From Vibrio qingdaonensis (GTDB taxonomy: Bacteria > Pseudomonadota > Gammaproteobacteria > Enterobacterales > Vibrionaceae), in NCBI RefSeq assembly GCF_026191675.1, contig NZ_JAKRRY010000001.1, positions 124,001-188,000 on the forward strand: 64,000 nucleotides of DNA, written 5' to 3'. Shown here piece after piece: positions 38,095 through 47,597 of this stretch. Within the stretch, counting starts at the first letter, position 1, and every line of letters starts with the position of its first letter. The notes under the pieces are model-generated. The model ran no database searches, was not told the origin of the DNA, and was given only the letters and a program-made list of their open reading frames with translations. A program made the translations under genes and the position numbers.

Positions 38095-38152
38095 AAATAC
38101 TAAGCAACAAAAGAAAGATAAAATGTACGATTGCTCAATATTCTGATGTCAT

Positions 38153-38293
38153 CTAATCGGTACTCTCTAGCCCAGTATAAAGGAACTCAGCTGCAAAAGC
38201 GCCGGTACTCACCGTTATTGCCGCTACCAATAAAACTGCCATATACTTACTGGCTAAAATACACAAGCCTAAAGTATTAATTATTTTTTCCAT
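38153..38293 (-). CDS. Small membrane protein (46 aa)
   Basis: ATG at 38293 follows AAAGGAG by 6-7 nt and opens a 46-codon frame ending in TAG. The product begins MEKIINTLGLCILASKYMA and has one membrane segment (MAVLLVAAITVSTGAFAAEF) and a short polar tail LYTGLESTD. The sequence after the helix resembles a signal-peptide cleavage site (AFAAEF), so it could also be secreted. It has its own leader and terminator. Family not recognised. Confidence 0.65.
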   Translation of the reverse strand: MEKIINTLGLCILASKYMAVLLVAAITVSTGAFAAEFLYTGLESTD

Positions 38294-38487
38294 ATCGTTT
38301 CTCCTTTGAAGAAAAGTGTTGTTTTAATTGCGTAAATTAATAAACACCCCCATTTTAGAACAACAGATACGAGCAGTTTGCGAGCCCCAACAATGTATCG
38401 ACCCAGGATATTATAATTCTTATATAAAAAGCGAAAATTGCACAAATTTACAACTAGTAACAAACATTTTATAAAGCACCCGAGTAC
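38294..38487. other. Leader and promoter region of the 46-aa gene
   Basis: This AT-rich stretch lies between the mscS-type terminator and the small gene. No conserved operator was recognised. An open frame that runs through it (to 38490) has a biased, Leu/Val-rich composition without a ribosome binding site and is treated as spurious. Confidence 0.35.
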
Positions 38488-38525
38488 CAATAAAAAAACA
38501 CGACTAGATAAACTGGTCGTGTTTT
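38488..38525 (-). terminator. Terminator of the MscS-type gene
   Basis: On the minus strand AAACACGACCAG/CTAGTCGTGTTT (one G-T or mismatch) is followed by TTTTTTTATT. Confidence 0.8.
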
Positions 38526-38621
38526 GTGTTTGAGTGACCTAAAAAGGCTATGTTACTTAAGCCACCATTATGCCTAACACTCGATGTTAATCTATGCTAC
38601 CACGTAGTCAGCGACGCTTAG

Positions 38622-40295
38622 CTACGCTTCTTTCTTATCTATCATGTGCAAGTGGACGTCTTGCTGTGGGAATGGGATAGAAATGCCTTCCCTATCAAAA
38701 CGTAGCTTCACTTCTTTTGTCACATCCCAATACACATCCCAATAATCATCCGTCTTCACCCAAGGGCGAACGATAAAGTCGACGGAAGACGTATTTAATG
38801 TGTGCACTTTAATCATCGGCTCTGGCGAGTTCAGTACTGAAGGGTGGCTCGTCACGATGTCTGTCAGCACGGATTCTGCTTTTAATAAATCATCGCTATA
38901 ACCAATCCCAAATATCATATCGACACGACGAATCCGCTCATGGGTGACATTTTTAATCACATCGCCCCAAATTTTTCCATTCGGCACTATAATAATTTGA
39001 TTGTCAAAAGTACGAATCGTGGTGCTCACTAAGCTCATGTGGCTCACTTTACCATCAACCCCCCCAGCAAATACAAAGTCCCCAACATCGAATGGACGAT
39101 AAATAAGTAACATCATGCCTGCAGCAAAATTGGACAAGGTATCTTGAAGAGCAAAGCCAATGATGACACCAGCAATACCAAAACCCGTTAACACAGGGGC
39201 AAGGTTAAGGCCAATTTGAGACAAACCGACCATAATACCGATAATCCAAACGATATTCCCTGAAATAGAAACAAAGAAGTTTTGCATCAAATGCGACAAT
39301 TTAAAGTTTTTCGTGACTACGGCTTTGCTCACCACCTTACGTACCAACTTGACGATCATCCGAGTCGCCATCAAGATCAATATAAAAATAAATACTTGGA
39401 ATAGTTGTTGAGGTGCATTGTCTGCTAACCATGTTAGACCAGCACTCCACCATTCGTTGGCGAGAGAGAGCATCACTTTTACATTTAAAATATCTTGCGT
39501 GATGTTTCCTGTCACTTGGAAGATTTGGCGCTTATATTCCGAGGTTTCCAGATCCATATCATCACCAAGCACAATCAGCTTTTTCATACTGTCGGTTTCA
39601 ATCGACAATCGTTGTGTCGTGATTAGCTGCGTCATCTGAAGCGCTGCTTTTTCTGATTCGGGCGCTGCAGCAATTTGAGTCGCCACTGTTTTAACTTGTT
39701 GATCAAAGTATTCTATCGAAGCGGAAACCAATCTCATTCGTTTAGTGATAAACAGAGATAGGGCTTGTTCCAATTCAACATTAGGTTCACCAAGTTTTTG
39801 TAACCATGTCAGATTCTGCCAACTGCTTTCATAAGTTGAATCTAAATACTCCAACAACTCTCGATAGGTATTGAGAATAGAAAGCTTTTCTTCATCTTTT
39901 GCCGCGTTGAACTTTTCGGTGATGTTTTTGATTTTATCTTCAAGATACGCTTTTGCACCTTCGGTATATTCTTGCTGCAATGCAACTTGCGCACTTAATA
40001 CCGCTTTTGGTAGTGCATCGTTGTCGATACCGGTTGCGATGATATCTCTTAATTCATTATTTTTATTAAACAGCCTAAATTGAATCGCGTCTTTTTGATC
40101 CCCTGTTGATAGCTTTAACGACTCTGCTAGGTCTTTTATCTCACGATTAACACGGTCAAACTCCCGTTGCTCTTTTGTTGAGCGCACCGATTCGTTTTCT
40201 GTTTGTGCGTGCGCATATGAGAACAAAACACTGTTCAAACCAATGATAAATAATAATAAGATTGATTGTATCTTTACCAACCGTGACATCTTCAT
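38622..40295 (-). CDS. MscS family mechanosensitive channel with periplasmic helical domain
   Basis: This 557-residue channel protein has a signal peptide (ILLLFIIGLNSVLFSYAHAQ), an extended helical periplasmic domain of about 250 residues, several membrane helices and the MscS core: PVLTGFGIAGVIIGFALQDTLSNFAAGMMLL forms the pore helix, followed by the beta domain (RPFDVGDFVFAGGVDGKVSHM). AAGGAG 6 nt before the ATG at 40295 fixes the start; an upstream ATG at 40370 adds a leader with no signal peptide. It releases solutes on osmotic downshift. Confidence 0.9.
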   Translation of the reverse strand: MKMSRLVKIQSILLLFIIGLNSVLFSYAHAQTENESVRSTKEQREFDRVNREIKDLAESLKLSTGDQKDAIQFRLFNKNNELRDIIATGIDNDALPKAVLSAQVALQQEYTEGAKAYLEDKIKNITEKFNAAKDEEKLSILNTYRELLEYLDSTYESSWQNLTWLQKLGEPNVELEQALSLFITKRMRLVSASIEYFDQQVKTVATQIAAAPESEKAALQMTQLITTQRLSIETDSMKKLIVLGDDMDLETSEYKRQIFQVTGNITQDILNVKVMLSLANEWWSAGLTWLADNAPQQLFQVFIFILILMATRMIVKLVRKVVSKAVVTKNFKLSHLMQNFFVSISGNIVWIIGIMVGLSQIGLNLAPVLTGFGIAGVIIGFALQDTLSNFAAGMMLLIYRPFDVGDFVFAGGVDGKVSHMSLVSTTIRTFDNQIIIVPNGKIWGDVIKNVTHERIRRVDMIFGIGYSDDLLKAESVLTDIVTSHPSVLNSPEPMIKVHTLNTSSVDFIVRPWVKTDDYWDVYWDVTKEVKLRFDREGISIPFPQQDVHLHMIDKKEA

Positions 40296-40582
40296 TCCCG
40301 ACTCCTTGATGGGCGTGCTCCCCTCGAACGTATGCCGAGGTACCTCGCTATCGATTAATACCTTTGCCATCGACTCAGATAGCTATATCAATAATAGATG
40401 AATTTTATTCGAGGATGACCTCGCTAACGAAAAGATTACTGGTTCAATTCACATTGTTAGTCATAAATCATTTAGGACTCTGTTCGCTTATGGCAATTAA
40501 AGGAATTGACGGCCTACTATTTGAACTATGCTTACCGATGGTAACGTCATCTACAGCGCTTAATTAGTGTAAGGAGCGAAAT

Positions 40583-40834
40583 ATGGGCATCATTTCATGG
40601 ATTATTTTAGGTTTAATTGCGGGAGCACTGGCAAAATGGTTAATGCCGGGTAATGATGGTGGGGGTTGGCTCGCGACGATGGGGCTTGGTATTGCTGGCG
40701 CATTTGTCGGTGGGTTTATCGGTGGATTGCTTGGCTTCGGTGGTGCTAACGGTATTAATATCGGCAGTATTATTACCGCTACGCTCGGTGCTTTCATCCT
40801 TCTTTTCGTCTACAACCGTTTTATTAAAAACTAA
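40583..40834 (+). CDS. GlsB/YeaQ/YmgE family membrane protein
   Basis: This 83-residue protein has the glycine-rich repeats of the transglycosylase-associated/YeaQ family (GLIAGALAKWLMPGNDGGGW, GIAGAFVGGFIGGLLGFGG) and three membrane helices. Family members are stress-induced. AAGGAG lies just before the ATG. Confidence 0.9.
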   Translation: MGIISWIILGLIAGALAKWLMPGNDGGGWLATMGLGIAGAFVGGFIGGLLGFGGANGINIGSIITATLGAFILLFVYNRFIKN

Positions 40835-40862
40835 CTTGAAAATTAAGCCTAGAGAATGAGCA

Positions 40863-40900
40863 AAGAGGGCGTTTCAGTTATTGAACTCGCCCTTCCCTTT
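40863..40900 (+). terminator. Terminator after the YeaQ-like gene
   Basis: GGGCGTTTCA and TGAACTCGCCC pair with a short loop and the right arm continues into a pyrimidine-rich tail CTTCCCTTTC. Confidence 0.55.
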
Positions 40901-40971
40901 CGCTCTTGGCATTGAGTTAGAGTCGACCAGCCAATATCGCAAAGGTTAGCGCTAAAGCGCACTGACTGCCG

Positions 40972-41409
40972 CTAAATGTTCAGATTCGCCGAGGCGTTAA
41001 ACGAATACATTTTGATTTCTTTACGATCCTCCCACCCTAACGAACGATAAAACTGCTGCGCATTTTCATTTTCCGTAGTGACAAAAAGATGCGTTTTGTT
41101 TATGCCAATCAGCCCTAACGCTTGTGTCGCTTTTTCAATTAAGCCCCGACCAATTCGTTTTCCACGGTGCTTATCCGCTACCGCAAGATGCTGAATATAA
41201 CCTCGACGCCCATCCGTCCCCACTAACACGGCACCAACAATACGATCTGTGACCATGGCGACATAGCTCAAATTTGGGTTCTGATCTAAGTATTCCGTAA
41301 TACTTTCTCGGCTATCGGCCTCGCGCAACTGCATGTTTTCCGTATCATGCCAAAGCCCAATCACCGAATCATAATCGGTTGATTGCATTTCTCTATAAGT
41401 CACATTCAC
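40972..41409 (-). CDS. GNAT family N-acetyltransferase
   Basis: This 145-residue acetyltransferase has the acetyl-CoA motif HLAVADKHRGKRIGRGLIEKA and a C-terminal ENAQQFYRSLGWEDR. AAAGGAG ends 7 nt before the GTG at 41409, which gives MNVTYREMQ; an ATG at 41502 is much further upstream and lacks a ribosome binding site. Substrate unknown. Confidence 0.82.
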   Translation of the reverse strand: MNVTYREMQSTDYDSVIGLWHDTENMQLREADSRESITEYLDQNPNLSYVAMVTDRIVGAVLVGTDGRRGYIQHLAVADKHRGKRIGRGLIEKATQALGLIGINKTHLFVTTENENAQQFYRSLGWEDRKEIKMYSFNASANLNI

Positions 41410-41519
41410 TGAGTCACTCCTTTTAAACTCAATTACCTCAACGTGATACCAACGGTATCCTTTTATATGCTTCACAATGATTGCAAACGATAGTAACGTC
41501 ATCCCATGGTAACGAACAT

Positions 41520-42029
41520 CTACAGGGCATAGATTACATCATCATACCTTTGACCATCTATCATGTAGGCATCAGGTACTCGCTTTACCTGAGTAAAGCC
41601 ACACTTACTCAGCACCCGTTCAGACTGGGTATTCCCATCTGTCACGGTCGCCTCAAAAGCGACGTAAGAAAGGTGCAATTTCGCCCAATTTAACAGCGCC
41701 TGTAATGATTCTGTTGCAAAGCCATAGCCATGACATTCAGGTGTCAGCAAATAGCCGACTTCAGCCTTATTACCATCAATGATAAAGCCAGTAATACCAA
41801 CCTTCTTGCCCGTTTCTTTTTCAACTATGGTTAAACATAACCAGTGAGATGCCGTAATATGCCAGGCAGGTAAGCGGTGCAAAAATCGCTGATGAATTTC
41901 CGCATCCGTTGGCGTATCAAAACATAAGTGAGTCACCCGCTTATTGCGGTGAAGTGCTTTAAAAAAACTCGCATCACTATTGTTAAGTTGACGCATGCTA
42001 AGGCGACGACTTTCAATACGTATTTTCAT
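41520..42029 (-). CDS. RimJ/RimL-type GNAT acetyltransferase
   Basis: This 169-residue protein has the RimJ/RimL pattern: RLSMRQLNNSDASFFKALH, then YLLTPECHGYGFATESLQALLNWA as the acetyl-CoA loop and ERVLSKCGFTQVKRV near the end. Such enzymes acetylate protein N-termini or small molecules. Confidence 0.85.
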   Translation of the reverse strand: MKIRIESRRLSMRQLNNSDASFFKALHRNKRVTHLCFDTPTDAEIHQRFLHRLPAWHITASHWLCLTIVEKETGKKVGITGFIIDGNKAEVGYLLTPECHGYGFATESLQALLNWAKLHLSYVAFEATVTDGNTQSERVLSKCGFTQVKRVPDAYMIDGQRYDDVIYAL

Positions 42030-42094
42030 GATGATAGCCTCATGGTAAGAGATTCACGGTAATAGCCGGGGAGACAGTCTCATCGAAAAGGGCC

Positions 42095-42568
42095 CTATAC
42101 GCCGACGGGATAGACTTTTTCGAACGTTTCCAAAACAAGATCATCGTCAGTGGTAAAGGTTAGACCTAACTGCGAGGCGTAGCGCTGGAAGAAATTGATA
42201 TGGGACGTACGCCAAGATGGGTAACTGCGATCGCCCTCTCCCTCCATAAAAGCGAACTCAGGCGTCACTTTATCAAACGCACAAATCGCAACACTAGTCA
42301 CTTTAACAATACACACTGGCTCTTGATTCCAGTTAAGCACAACGGATAGTCGCCCGATCTGTGGAAGCGGCTCATCATCAACCACATACCCTTCTTTAAG
42401 ACTACAAGTTGCCGTTTTGATGCCTTGATCAATTAAACGTGCGCATTCATTTGCATGGTATTCATCGGCGCAAAAATGCTCTGCAATAACCGCAGGGACC
42501 GCCGCTCGTTCAGCTTGAGAGAGTGTGGATAAGTACTGTTCTAAAAATTCGCTTTGCTTTGGCGTCAT
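42095..42568 (-). CDS. ASCH domain protein
   Basis: This 157-residue protein carries an ASCH fold: GIKTATCSLKEGYVVDDEPLPQIG, then VCIVKVTSVAICAFDKVTPEFAFMEGEGD and SYPSWRTSHINFF. ASCH proteins bind RNA or act as amidohydrolases on modified nucleosides (the YqfB type hydrolyses N4-acetylcytidine); here the longer RNA-binding-like form is seen. Function not settled. Confidence 0.85.
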   Translation of the reverse strand: MTPKQSEFLEQYLSTLSQAERAAVPAVIAEHFCADEYHANECARLIDQGIKTATCSLKEGYVVDDEPLPQIGRLSVVLNWNQEPVCIVKVTSVAICAFDKVTPEFAFMEGEGDRSYPSWRTSHINFFQRYASQLGLTFTTDDDLVLETFEKVYPVGV

Positions 42569-42572
42569 AGTC

Positions 42573-42610
42573 CCTTACTCAAAATAAACACACCTTACTC
42601 AAAATAAACA
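42573..42610. repeat. Two direct repeats of 18 bp with 20-bp period
   Basis: CCTTACTCAAAATAAACA occurs twice (42573-42590 and 42593-42610), separated by CA. The first copy starts 5 bp upstream of the ASCH gene start codon. Confidence 0.85.
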
Positions 42611-42696
42611 TCCTTTACATAGATATTACAATGAGTTGAACTAAGCTGACTAGTGGGAATTGGTGATTTACGTCTACTGTAGCGCGTTAAATTACA

Positions 42697-42730
42697 GCGA
42701 ACTCTTGTCTACTGGGAACTCCTGTCTACT
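42697..42730. repeat. 17-bp tandem repeat across the end of nrfF
   Basis: GCGAACTCTTGTCTACT (42697-42713) and GGGAACTCCTGTCTACT (42714-42730) are adjacent. The second copy contains the nrfF stop codon (TAG, 42726-42728), and a degenerate third copy continues into the coding end. Confidence 0.75.
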
Positions 42731-43205
42731 GCGAACCCTCCTCACGGCTATTTTCACGCCCGTTAGAATGAATGCCTCGACGAAACATTAGCACGAGAAG
42801 TGTCAGCGCAATGATAATCGGCACTCCCCACAACAATGCATTCTGCTGGGTCAGGGACGGTTGATAAAGAACATGCTGCCCATACCGAGCAACCATATAA
42901 TCCTTCACTTCTTGTTCTGTTTTACCTTGCTTTATCAGCTCGAAGACTCTCAGTCGAATATCTTTCGCGACTGGTGAATTAGATTCAATTAAGTTCTGAT
43001 TCTGACACATAGGACAGCGTAATGTTTTGGCTAATGCTATGGCATCCTTCTGTTGTTTAATCGACTCAAATTCGAATAACTCAACCGATTGCGAACTGGC
43101 TGATGCTGATGTGATGCTCAAACAAAGCATCGCTAGCAGTAATACCGCAAACGCAGACACCCAAAAATGCGACCTATATATAGCGTGAACCTGACTGCTT
43201 CGCAC
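42726..43205 (-). CDS. nrfF: NrfF/CcmH-type cytochrome c haem lyase subunit
   Basis: This 159-residue membrane-anchored thiol protein belongs to the CcmH/NrfF family. It has a signal/anchor, the redox motif LRCPMCQNQNL in its mature part and a C-terminal helix (GVPIIIALTLLVLMF). With NrfE it attaches haem, here probably to the atypical CWSCK site of NrfA. Its start overlaps nrfE by 32 bp, longer than usual, but no better ATG exists downstream before the signal peptide. Confidence 0.88.
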   Translation of the reverse strand: MRSSQVHAIYRSHFWVSAFAVLLLAMLCLSITSASASSQSVELFEFESIKQQKDAIALAKTLRCPMCQNQNLIESNSPVAKDIRLRVFELIKQGKTEQEVKDYMVARYGQHVLYQPSLTQQNALLWGVPIIIALTLLVLMFRRGIHSNGRENSREEGSQ

Positions 43206-45201
43206 CCTGCCCTCCAGTTATTATTGAATGACGATTCTCACACGATATCCGAATATTATCCTTACCTCGTTGGCTTAATAGCACTCCAGCAACGCCCGTA
43301 ACCATAAGTAGTGCCCCCAACCAAATCCAACGTATAAATGCCTTAAATTGAATCCGCACCGCGTAATGCCTGCTGTCAATTTTTTCGCCTAGAGAGATGT
43401 ATATATCGCCATCCCAAAATGCCGTCATAGATGGCTCAGTCATATTCATAACACGTATCGGATAATGGCGCTTTTCCGGATAAGCAAGCCACACTTGCTC
43501 TAAGGGACTTTTCTTGTCATCTAATCGTCGTATTTCAATCACTGCTCGCTCTGCACTGAAAGACGGTGCCACATAAAGTTGCGTATCAACATAGTGAAGT
43601 TGATAGTCGCCGAACTCAACTTGGCTCGTTGGCCCTAATTTCCGCGTTATTTCATACGAATATTCACTGTTCATTGCAGCACCAAACGCGACGACTGCAA
43701 GCCCAATATGCGCGACCGACACATAAGCCAGTCGTTTAACACGAGCAGTCGCTCGACTGCGGTAAAGAACGTAGCCATGAGTTGCCACAACCCAAAGTGC
43801 ACCCCAGCAGCTAAACAGTGCCCACATTGACCATTCTGCGCCAACAGGTTCATTGTGATAGACGTAGTAACGAAGAATACCGCCAGCAAGCCCAAAAGTA
43901 ATCACGGCCAACCCGACACATGTTGAGCGCAATCGATAAGGCGTTGCCGAATCCCACTTTAGCAACGCTGAAAATCCAACAACAAACAACGCCATAATTG
44001 CCAATGGCGCAATGAGAAGATTGAAATAGGGTGCACCAACCGAAATATTCCCCAGCCCTGCCAGCTCGTATACCATTGGGTAGAATGTGCCAAACACGAC
44101 AATGATCGTGGCTAAGGTAAATAGATTCGCACACGCCAGCAGTAAGAAATTTTTATTTAAGACGCCTCGTAATGTTCGTGACTGAATAGAGTCAATACGC
44201 TTAATCAGTATTAAGAACGATAGTATGAAAACAAACGACAGTATTCCTAGCAAGGTAAAGCCCTTGCTAGGATCGACCGCAAATGCATGAACCGAGGTTA
44301 GCACGCCAGAACGCACAATAAAGGTGCCTAAAATACTCAGACAAAATGTCACAAAAGCCAGTGAGTAACTCCAAATTAATAGTTGGCTCCGTACTCTAGA
44401 CGCTAGTAACGTATGCATTAAAGCCGTCGCCGTAAGCCAAGGCAACAATGAGGCATTTTCCACTGGATCCCAAAACCACCAGCCTCCCCAACCTAGCTCG
44501 TAATACGCCCACCACGAACCCACAGCAATACCCACCGATAAAAAGATCCACGCATTTAGCGTGTAGGTTTTCGCATCATTTAACCACGTAGACGTACTTT
44601 TATTTTCCAAAAGCGCACCCACAGCGAGTGCAAGCACGGAAGCACAACCGACATAGCCGATGTATAACAAAGGTGGATGAATGATTAGGCCAATATCTTG
44701 CAGCATTGGATTCAAATCTCGCCCTTCCATCAATAGCGTCGGGTTGAATTCAAAGGGATTGGACGCGAATAGGGTGAACCAGGCAAAAATGGCAATAAAG
44801 GAAAGCATGATCCAAGTGGCATGAAAGCGATATCCCGTCTCGGCATGCGCTTTGGACAAACATACAGACCATAGTGACAACGTCACTACCCAGAACAACA
44901 TTGAGCCCTGATGCCCACCCCAGGTTGCGGCAAGCTTAAATGGCAGCGGAAGCTGGCTGTTTGAGTTCTGCGAGACATAACTCAACGAAAAATCGTCAAT
45001 AGCAAATCCATACGCCAATATCATCATCGACAACACTGAGAAAAATAAGGCAAAAAAACTGCTTAAGCGAACGATTCGCACCAGACCCGCCATCCAGCTT
45101 GATTGAGACACTCTAGCAGTGCAGATGCAGCCGCCCACCGCCCCAAAGGTACTGATCATAGCGGCACAAATCAGTGCGAATAATCCAATATGACCAATCA
45201 T
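43174..45201 (-). CDS. nrfE: NrfE/CcmF-type haem lyase
   Basis: This 675-residue polytopic protein of the CcmF family has the WWD haem-handling domain GGWWFWDPVENASLLPWL and the His residues flanking it. Together with NrfF (and NrfG) it joins haem to the lysine-ligated site of NrfA. The gene lies 150 bp after nrfD and may be read through from it or have its own promoter. Confidence 0.92.
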   Translation of the reverse strand: MIGHIGLFALICAAMISTFGAVGGCICTARVSQSSWMAGLVRIVRLSSFFALFFSVLSMMILAYGFAIDDFSLSYVSQNSNSQLPLPFKLAATWGGHQGSMLFWVVTLSLWSVCLSKAHAETGYRFHATWIMLSFIAIFAWFTLFASNPFEFNPTLLMEGRDLNPMLQDIGLIIHPPLLYIGYVGCASVLALAVGALLENKSTSTWLNDAKTYTLNAWIFLSVGIAVGSWWAYYELGWGGWWFWDPVENASLLPWLTATALMHTLLASRVRSQLLIWSYSLAFVTFCLSILGTFIVRSGVLTSVHAFAVDPSKGFTLLGILSFVFILSFLILIKRIDSIQSRTLRGVLNKNFLLLACANLFTLATIIVVFGTFYPMVYELAGLGNISVGAPYFNLLIAPLAIMALFVVGFSALLKWDSATPYRLRSTCVGLAVITFGLAGGILRYYVYHNEPVGAEWSMWALFSCWGALWVVATHGYVLYRSRATARVKRLAYVSVAHIGLAVVAFGAAMNSEYSYEITRKLGPTSQVEFGDYQLHYVDTQLYVAPSFSAERAVIEIRRLDDKKSPLEQVWLAYPEKRHYPIRVMNMTEPSMTAFWDGDIYISLGEKIDSRHYAVRIQFKAFIRWIWLGALLMVTGVAGVLLSQRGKDNIRISCENRHSIITGGQGAKQSGSRYI

Positions 45202-45297
45202 AAAACCTCAATCAATAATAACAGCGTAAGCCTACACATTTTAAAACACATGGAATTAAACCTATATGCTCTAAAATATATCCGCTTAGAAAAAGAA

Positions 45298-45323
45298 GTC
45301 GTCATTCCAACAAGAACGACGAC
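45298..45323 (-). terminator. Hairpin between nrfD and nrfE
   Basis: On the minus strand GTCGTC and GACGAC plus an inner TTC/GAA pair flank a 6-nt loop, followed by TTCTTTTTC. It lies about 30 bp after the nrfD stop and could end or attenuate the nrfBCD message before nrfEF. Confidence 0.5.
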
Positions 45324-45351
45324 ATTCATCGACTAGCGAGCACGCATAAGA

Positions 45352-46308
45352 CTAAACAACCGTCATTTGTCCTGCGTACAATACGAATGTTCTTAGCATC
45401 AATACACCGAGTAAACTGAGCGATGTCACAACCAAAATAAAACCATGATTATGTTTCACTCTATCAGAGCTAAAGAAATTCATCGCCAATGGCAATAACA
45501 TCCCTAAACCAATCACACCATACCAGAACCAACTCGACCAAAAGCCACCGCCAATCGCATTCCAAGCCGCCGCTTCGTTCTGCCCACCACTAAAGATGAG
45601 ACCAGTAAAGAAAGTGACGATCACAAACAGTTCAAACAATACCACTGGACGTTCAAAACTATGCACCCACTTTACACTAGCGCTGTGCGCATCTTCTTTA
45701 AACACTAAGATACCAAACAACAAACTCGCGGCTGCGCCAGAAGATAAACTAGAAAACAAGAACAGAATCGGTAAAACGGGGTTATTGAGCATTGGGTAAG
45801 TTTTCAACGCGGACAATAAGAAGCCCGTATAAGCCGCAAGGGCAATCGCCAACACACCCAAAAATAACTCAATACCATTTTCGAATTTTTCTAATTTAAT
45901 TAGGATAGTTTCAACAAAATCAAATTTCCCACCTAAAACGTCCATTATTGGCTTGCGGAATATGAGTCCAATCCACACGAACAAGACCGCCATATAGACT
46001 TGGAATAAAATCACACCCATCGACATCACTGACGTCGGATTGAAGTAGATCATAATCTTCCAAAACTCTAACGGTTTCGTTAGATGGAATACCAGAATCA
46101 GCAACCCGACAATAATGCCAAATGGCGCTAACCATGCCATCGCTTTCATTATGCCGTTATCAGCTGGATTACCTTCAATCACGTTACGCTTCAAATACAG
46201 CGCAATCATAACTGCACCCGCCGACATACCTGCTAGAAACAAATAAATAGCAATGATCCAGTCCCATACCAAAGAGTCAAAATGAAAGGCAGTTTCCCAA
46301 ATACTCAT
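45352..46308 (-). CDS. nrfD: NrfD membrane quinol-oxidising subunit
   Basis: This 318-residue polytopic protein is the NrfD-type menaquinol oxidase of the nitrite reductase electron chain. It has eight or more membrane helices; WDWIIAIYLFLAGMSAGAVMIALYL at the N-terminus is family typical. It passes electrons to NrfC. One base separates it from nrfC. Confidence 0.93.
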   Translation of the reverse strand: MSIWETAFHFDSLVWDWIIAIYLFLAGMSAGAVMIALYLKRNVIEGNPADNGIMKAMAWLAPFGIIVGLLILVFHLTKPLEFWKIMIYFNPTSVMSMGVILFQVYMAVLFVWIGLIFRKPIMDVLGGKFDFVETILIKLEKFENGIELFLGVLAIALAAYTGFLLSALKTYPMLNNPVLPILFLFSSLSSGAAASLLFGILVFKEDAHSASVKWVHSFERPVVLFELFVIVTFFTGLIFSGGQNEAAAWNAIGGGFWSSWFWYGVIGLGMLLPLAMNFFSSDRVKHNHGFILVVTSLSLLGVLMLRTFVLYAGQMTVV

Positions 46309-46309
46309 G

Positions 46310-46999
46310 CTACACCTCCCCCTTATGGAACGGTACTTTATAAAGCTTAGGCTTGGTGCCTAAATGCACTTTATCTCGATAGACCGCGTTGACCGTGATT
46401 GCTTTGCTAATCGTACTCTGCGGGTCATTCAAGTCACCAAACACCAACGCTTTTGTTGGGCAACTCTCTACACAAGCAGGCTGTTTTCCAGCCGCAAGGT
46501 TCGTATCGCGGCAGAAGTTACACTTATCTGCAGAGTGATCTTCTGGATGAAAGAAACGGACTTGGTACGGACAAGCAGCTAAGCAATATCCACAACCGAC
46601 ACATTTTTCTTTGTGTACATCTACAATGCCAGTTTCTTCATCTTTATAAGCCGCGCCGGTAGGACAAACGTAAACACAAGGTGGGTTTTCACAATGCTGA
46701 CAAGAAGTTCGGGTAAAACGGTATTCAACATCTGGGTACTCACCCATTGGTTCTGAACGGTTAATCTCTAATCGAGACACCCCTTCAGGAACCTTATTGA
46801 CTTCGCGACAGGCTTCTGTACACGCAGTACAGCCAATACAGGCATTTTCGTCATGCAGCATGCCGTAACGCTTTGCAGCTTCCGTATTATCTGCTGACGC
46901 GTCCGAATTCGTACTGGTCAATACTGATGTAGTCGCGACGCCTGTTGTAAATATGACCGCACCTGATCCGGCGAGAAAATTTCGTCTAGAACAACTCAT
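46310..46999 (-). CDS. nrfC: NrfC iron-sulfur subunit
   Basis: This 229-residue periplasmic protein has a Tat signal (CSRRNFLAGSGAV) and four [4Fe-4S] sites: CIGCTACTEAC, CQHCENPPCVYVC, CVGCGYCLAAC and CNFCRD with PACVESC. It carries electrons between NrfD and NrfB. The start is ATG 46999, after GGAGGG; it lies one base beyond the nrfB stop. A longer frame to 47107 lacks a Tat leader at its start and overlaps nrfB. Confidence 0.93.
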   Translation of the reverse strand: MSCSRRNFLAGSGAVIFTTGVATTSVLTSTNSDASADNTEAAKRYGMLHDENACIGCTACTEACREVNKVPEGVSRLEINRSEPMGEYPDVEYRFTRTSCQHCENPPCVYVCPTGAAYKDEETGIVDVHKEKCVGCGYCLAACPYQVRFFHPEDHSADKCNFCRDTNLAAGKQPACVESCPTKALVFGDLNDPQSTISKAITVNAVYRDKVHLGTKPKLYKVPFHKGEV

Positions 47000-47000
47000 A

Positions 47001-47597
47001 TTACCTGCCCTCCTCTTCACGCAATTCGTTGAAGTCTTTATGGCAATCGACACACATTTTGATTTTGGCTTTATGATCAAAAGACAAGACTTTGGCTTTT
47101 TCAGCATGAACGGAGTGGCAGTTGCTGCAGGTTAAGTTTTTAGCATGAACATCATGTGTCCAACTGTCTTCACTTAAGTACTGAGGTTGGTGGCAATCCG
47201 TGCATAATTGGTTTGCCTTTAGTATCGCCTCTGGCGAGAGCCACACTTTATCAGTGCCTGGTTGTGACTGAGCGTCGTGATACTGAACAACGGTAGAAGC
47301 GCCATCACGGTGATCAGGTCCAATATCACTGTGACATTGAGTACAGTTCACTTCTTTTCCTATGATAGAGATAGCGTCCTCTCCATGGGAGCCAGAAAGT
47401 GTCTGTTTTGAGTCTTTGTGACATTGAATACATTTGTAGTCTTTATCACGAATTAACTCTACCTTATACCGTTCTTCTGCTGCCCCTTTCGTTGGGAGCG
47501 CTGCGTCATCGGCAAAGGCATTGAGTGAAAAACCATAAATAGAAAATGCTAGAAGGGCCTGAAGCATTATCGTTATGGTCAATTTAACATTGCCCAT
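47001..47597 (-). CDS. nrfB: NrfB pentahaem cytochrome c
   Basis: This 198-residue periplasmic cytochrome has a signal peptide and five CXXCH haem sites: CIQCH, CTQCH, CTDCH, CSNCH and CVDCH. It is the direct electron donor to NrfA. It is first in the nrfBCD transcript and has an FNR-like class II promoter upstream. Confidence 0.93.
   Translation of the reverse strand: MGNVKLTITIMLQALLAFSIYGFSLNAFADDAALPTKGAAEERYKVELIRDKDYKCIQCHKDSKQTLSGSHGEDAISIIGKEVNCTQCHSDIGPDHRDGASTVVQYHDAQSQPGTDKVWLSPEAILKANQLCTDCHQPQYLSEDSWTHDVHAKNLTCSNCHSVHAEKAKVLSFDHKAKIKMCVDCHKDFNELREEEGR

Noticed and set aside
38281..38490. 69-codon minus-strand frame upstream of the 46-aa gene
   Set aside because: It overlaps the ribosome binding site and start of the better small gene and has no start signal of its own.
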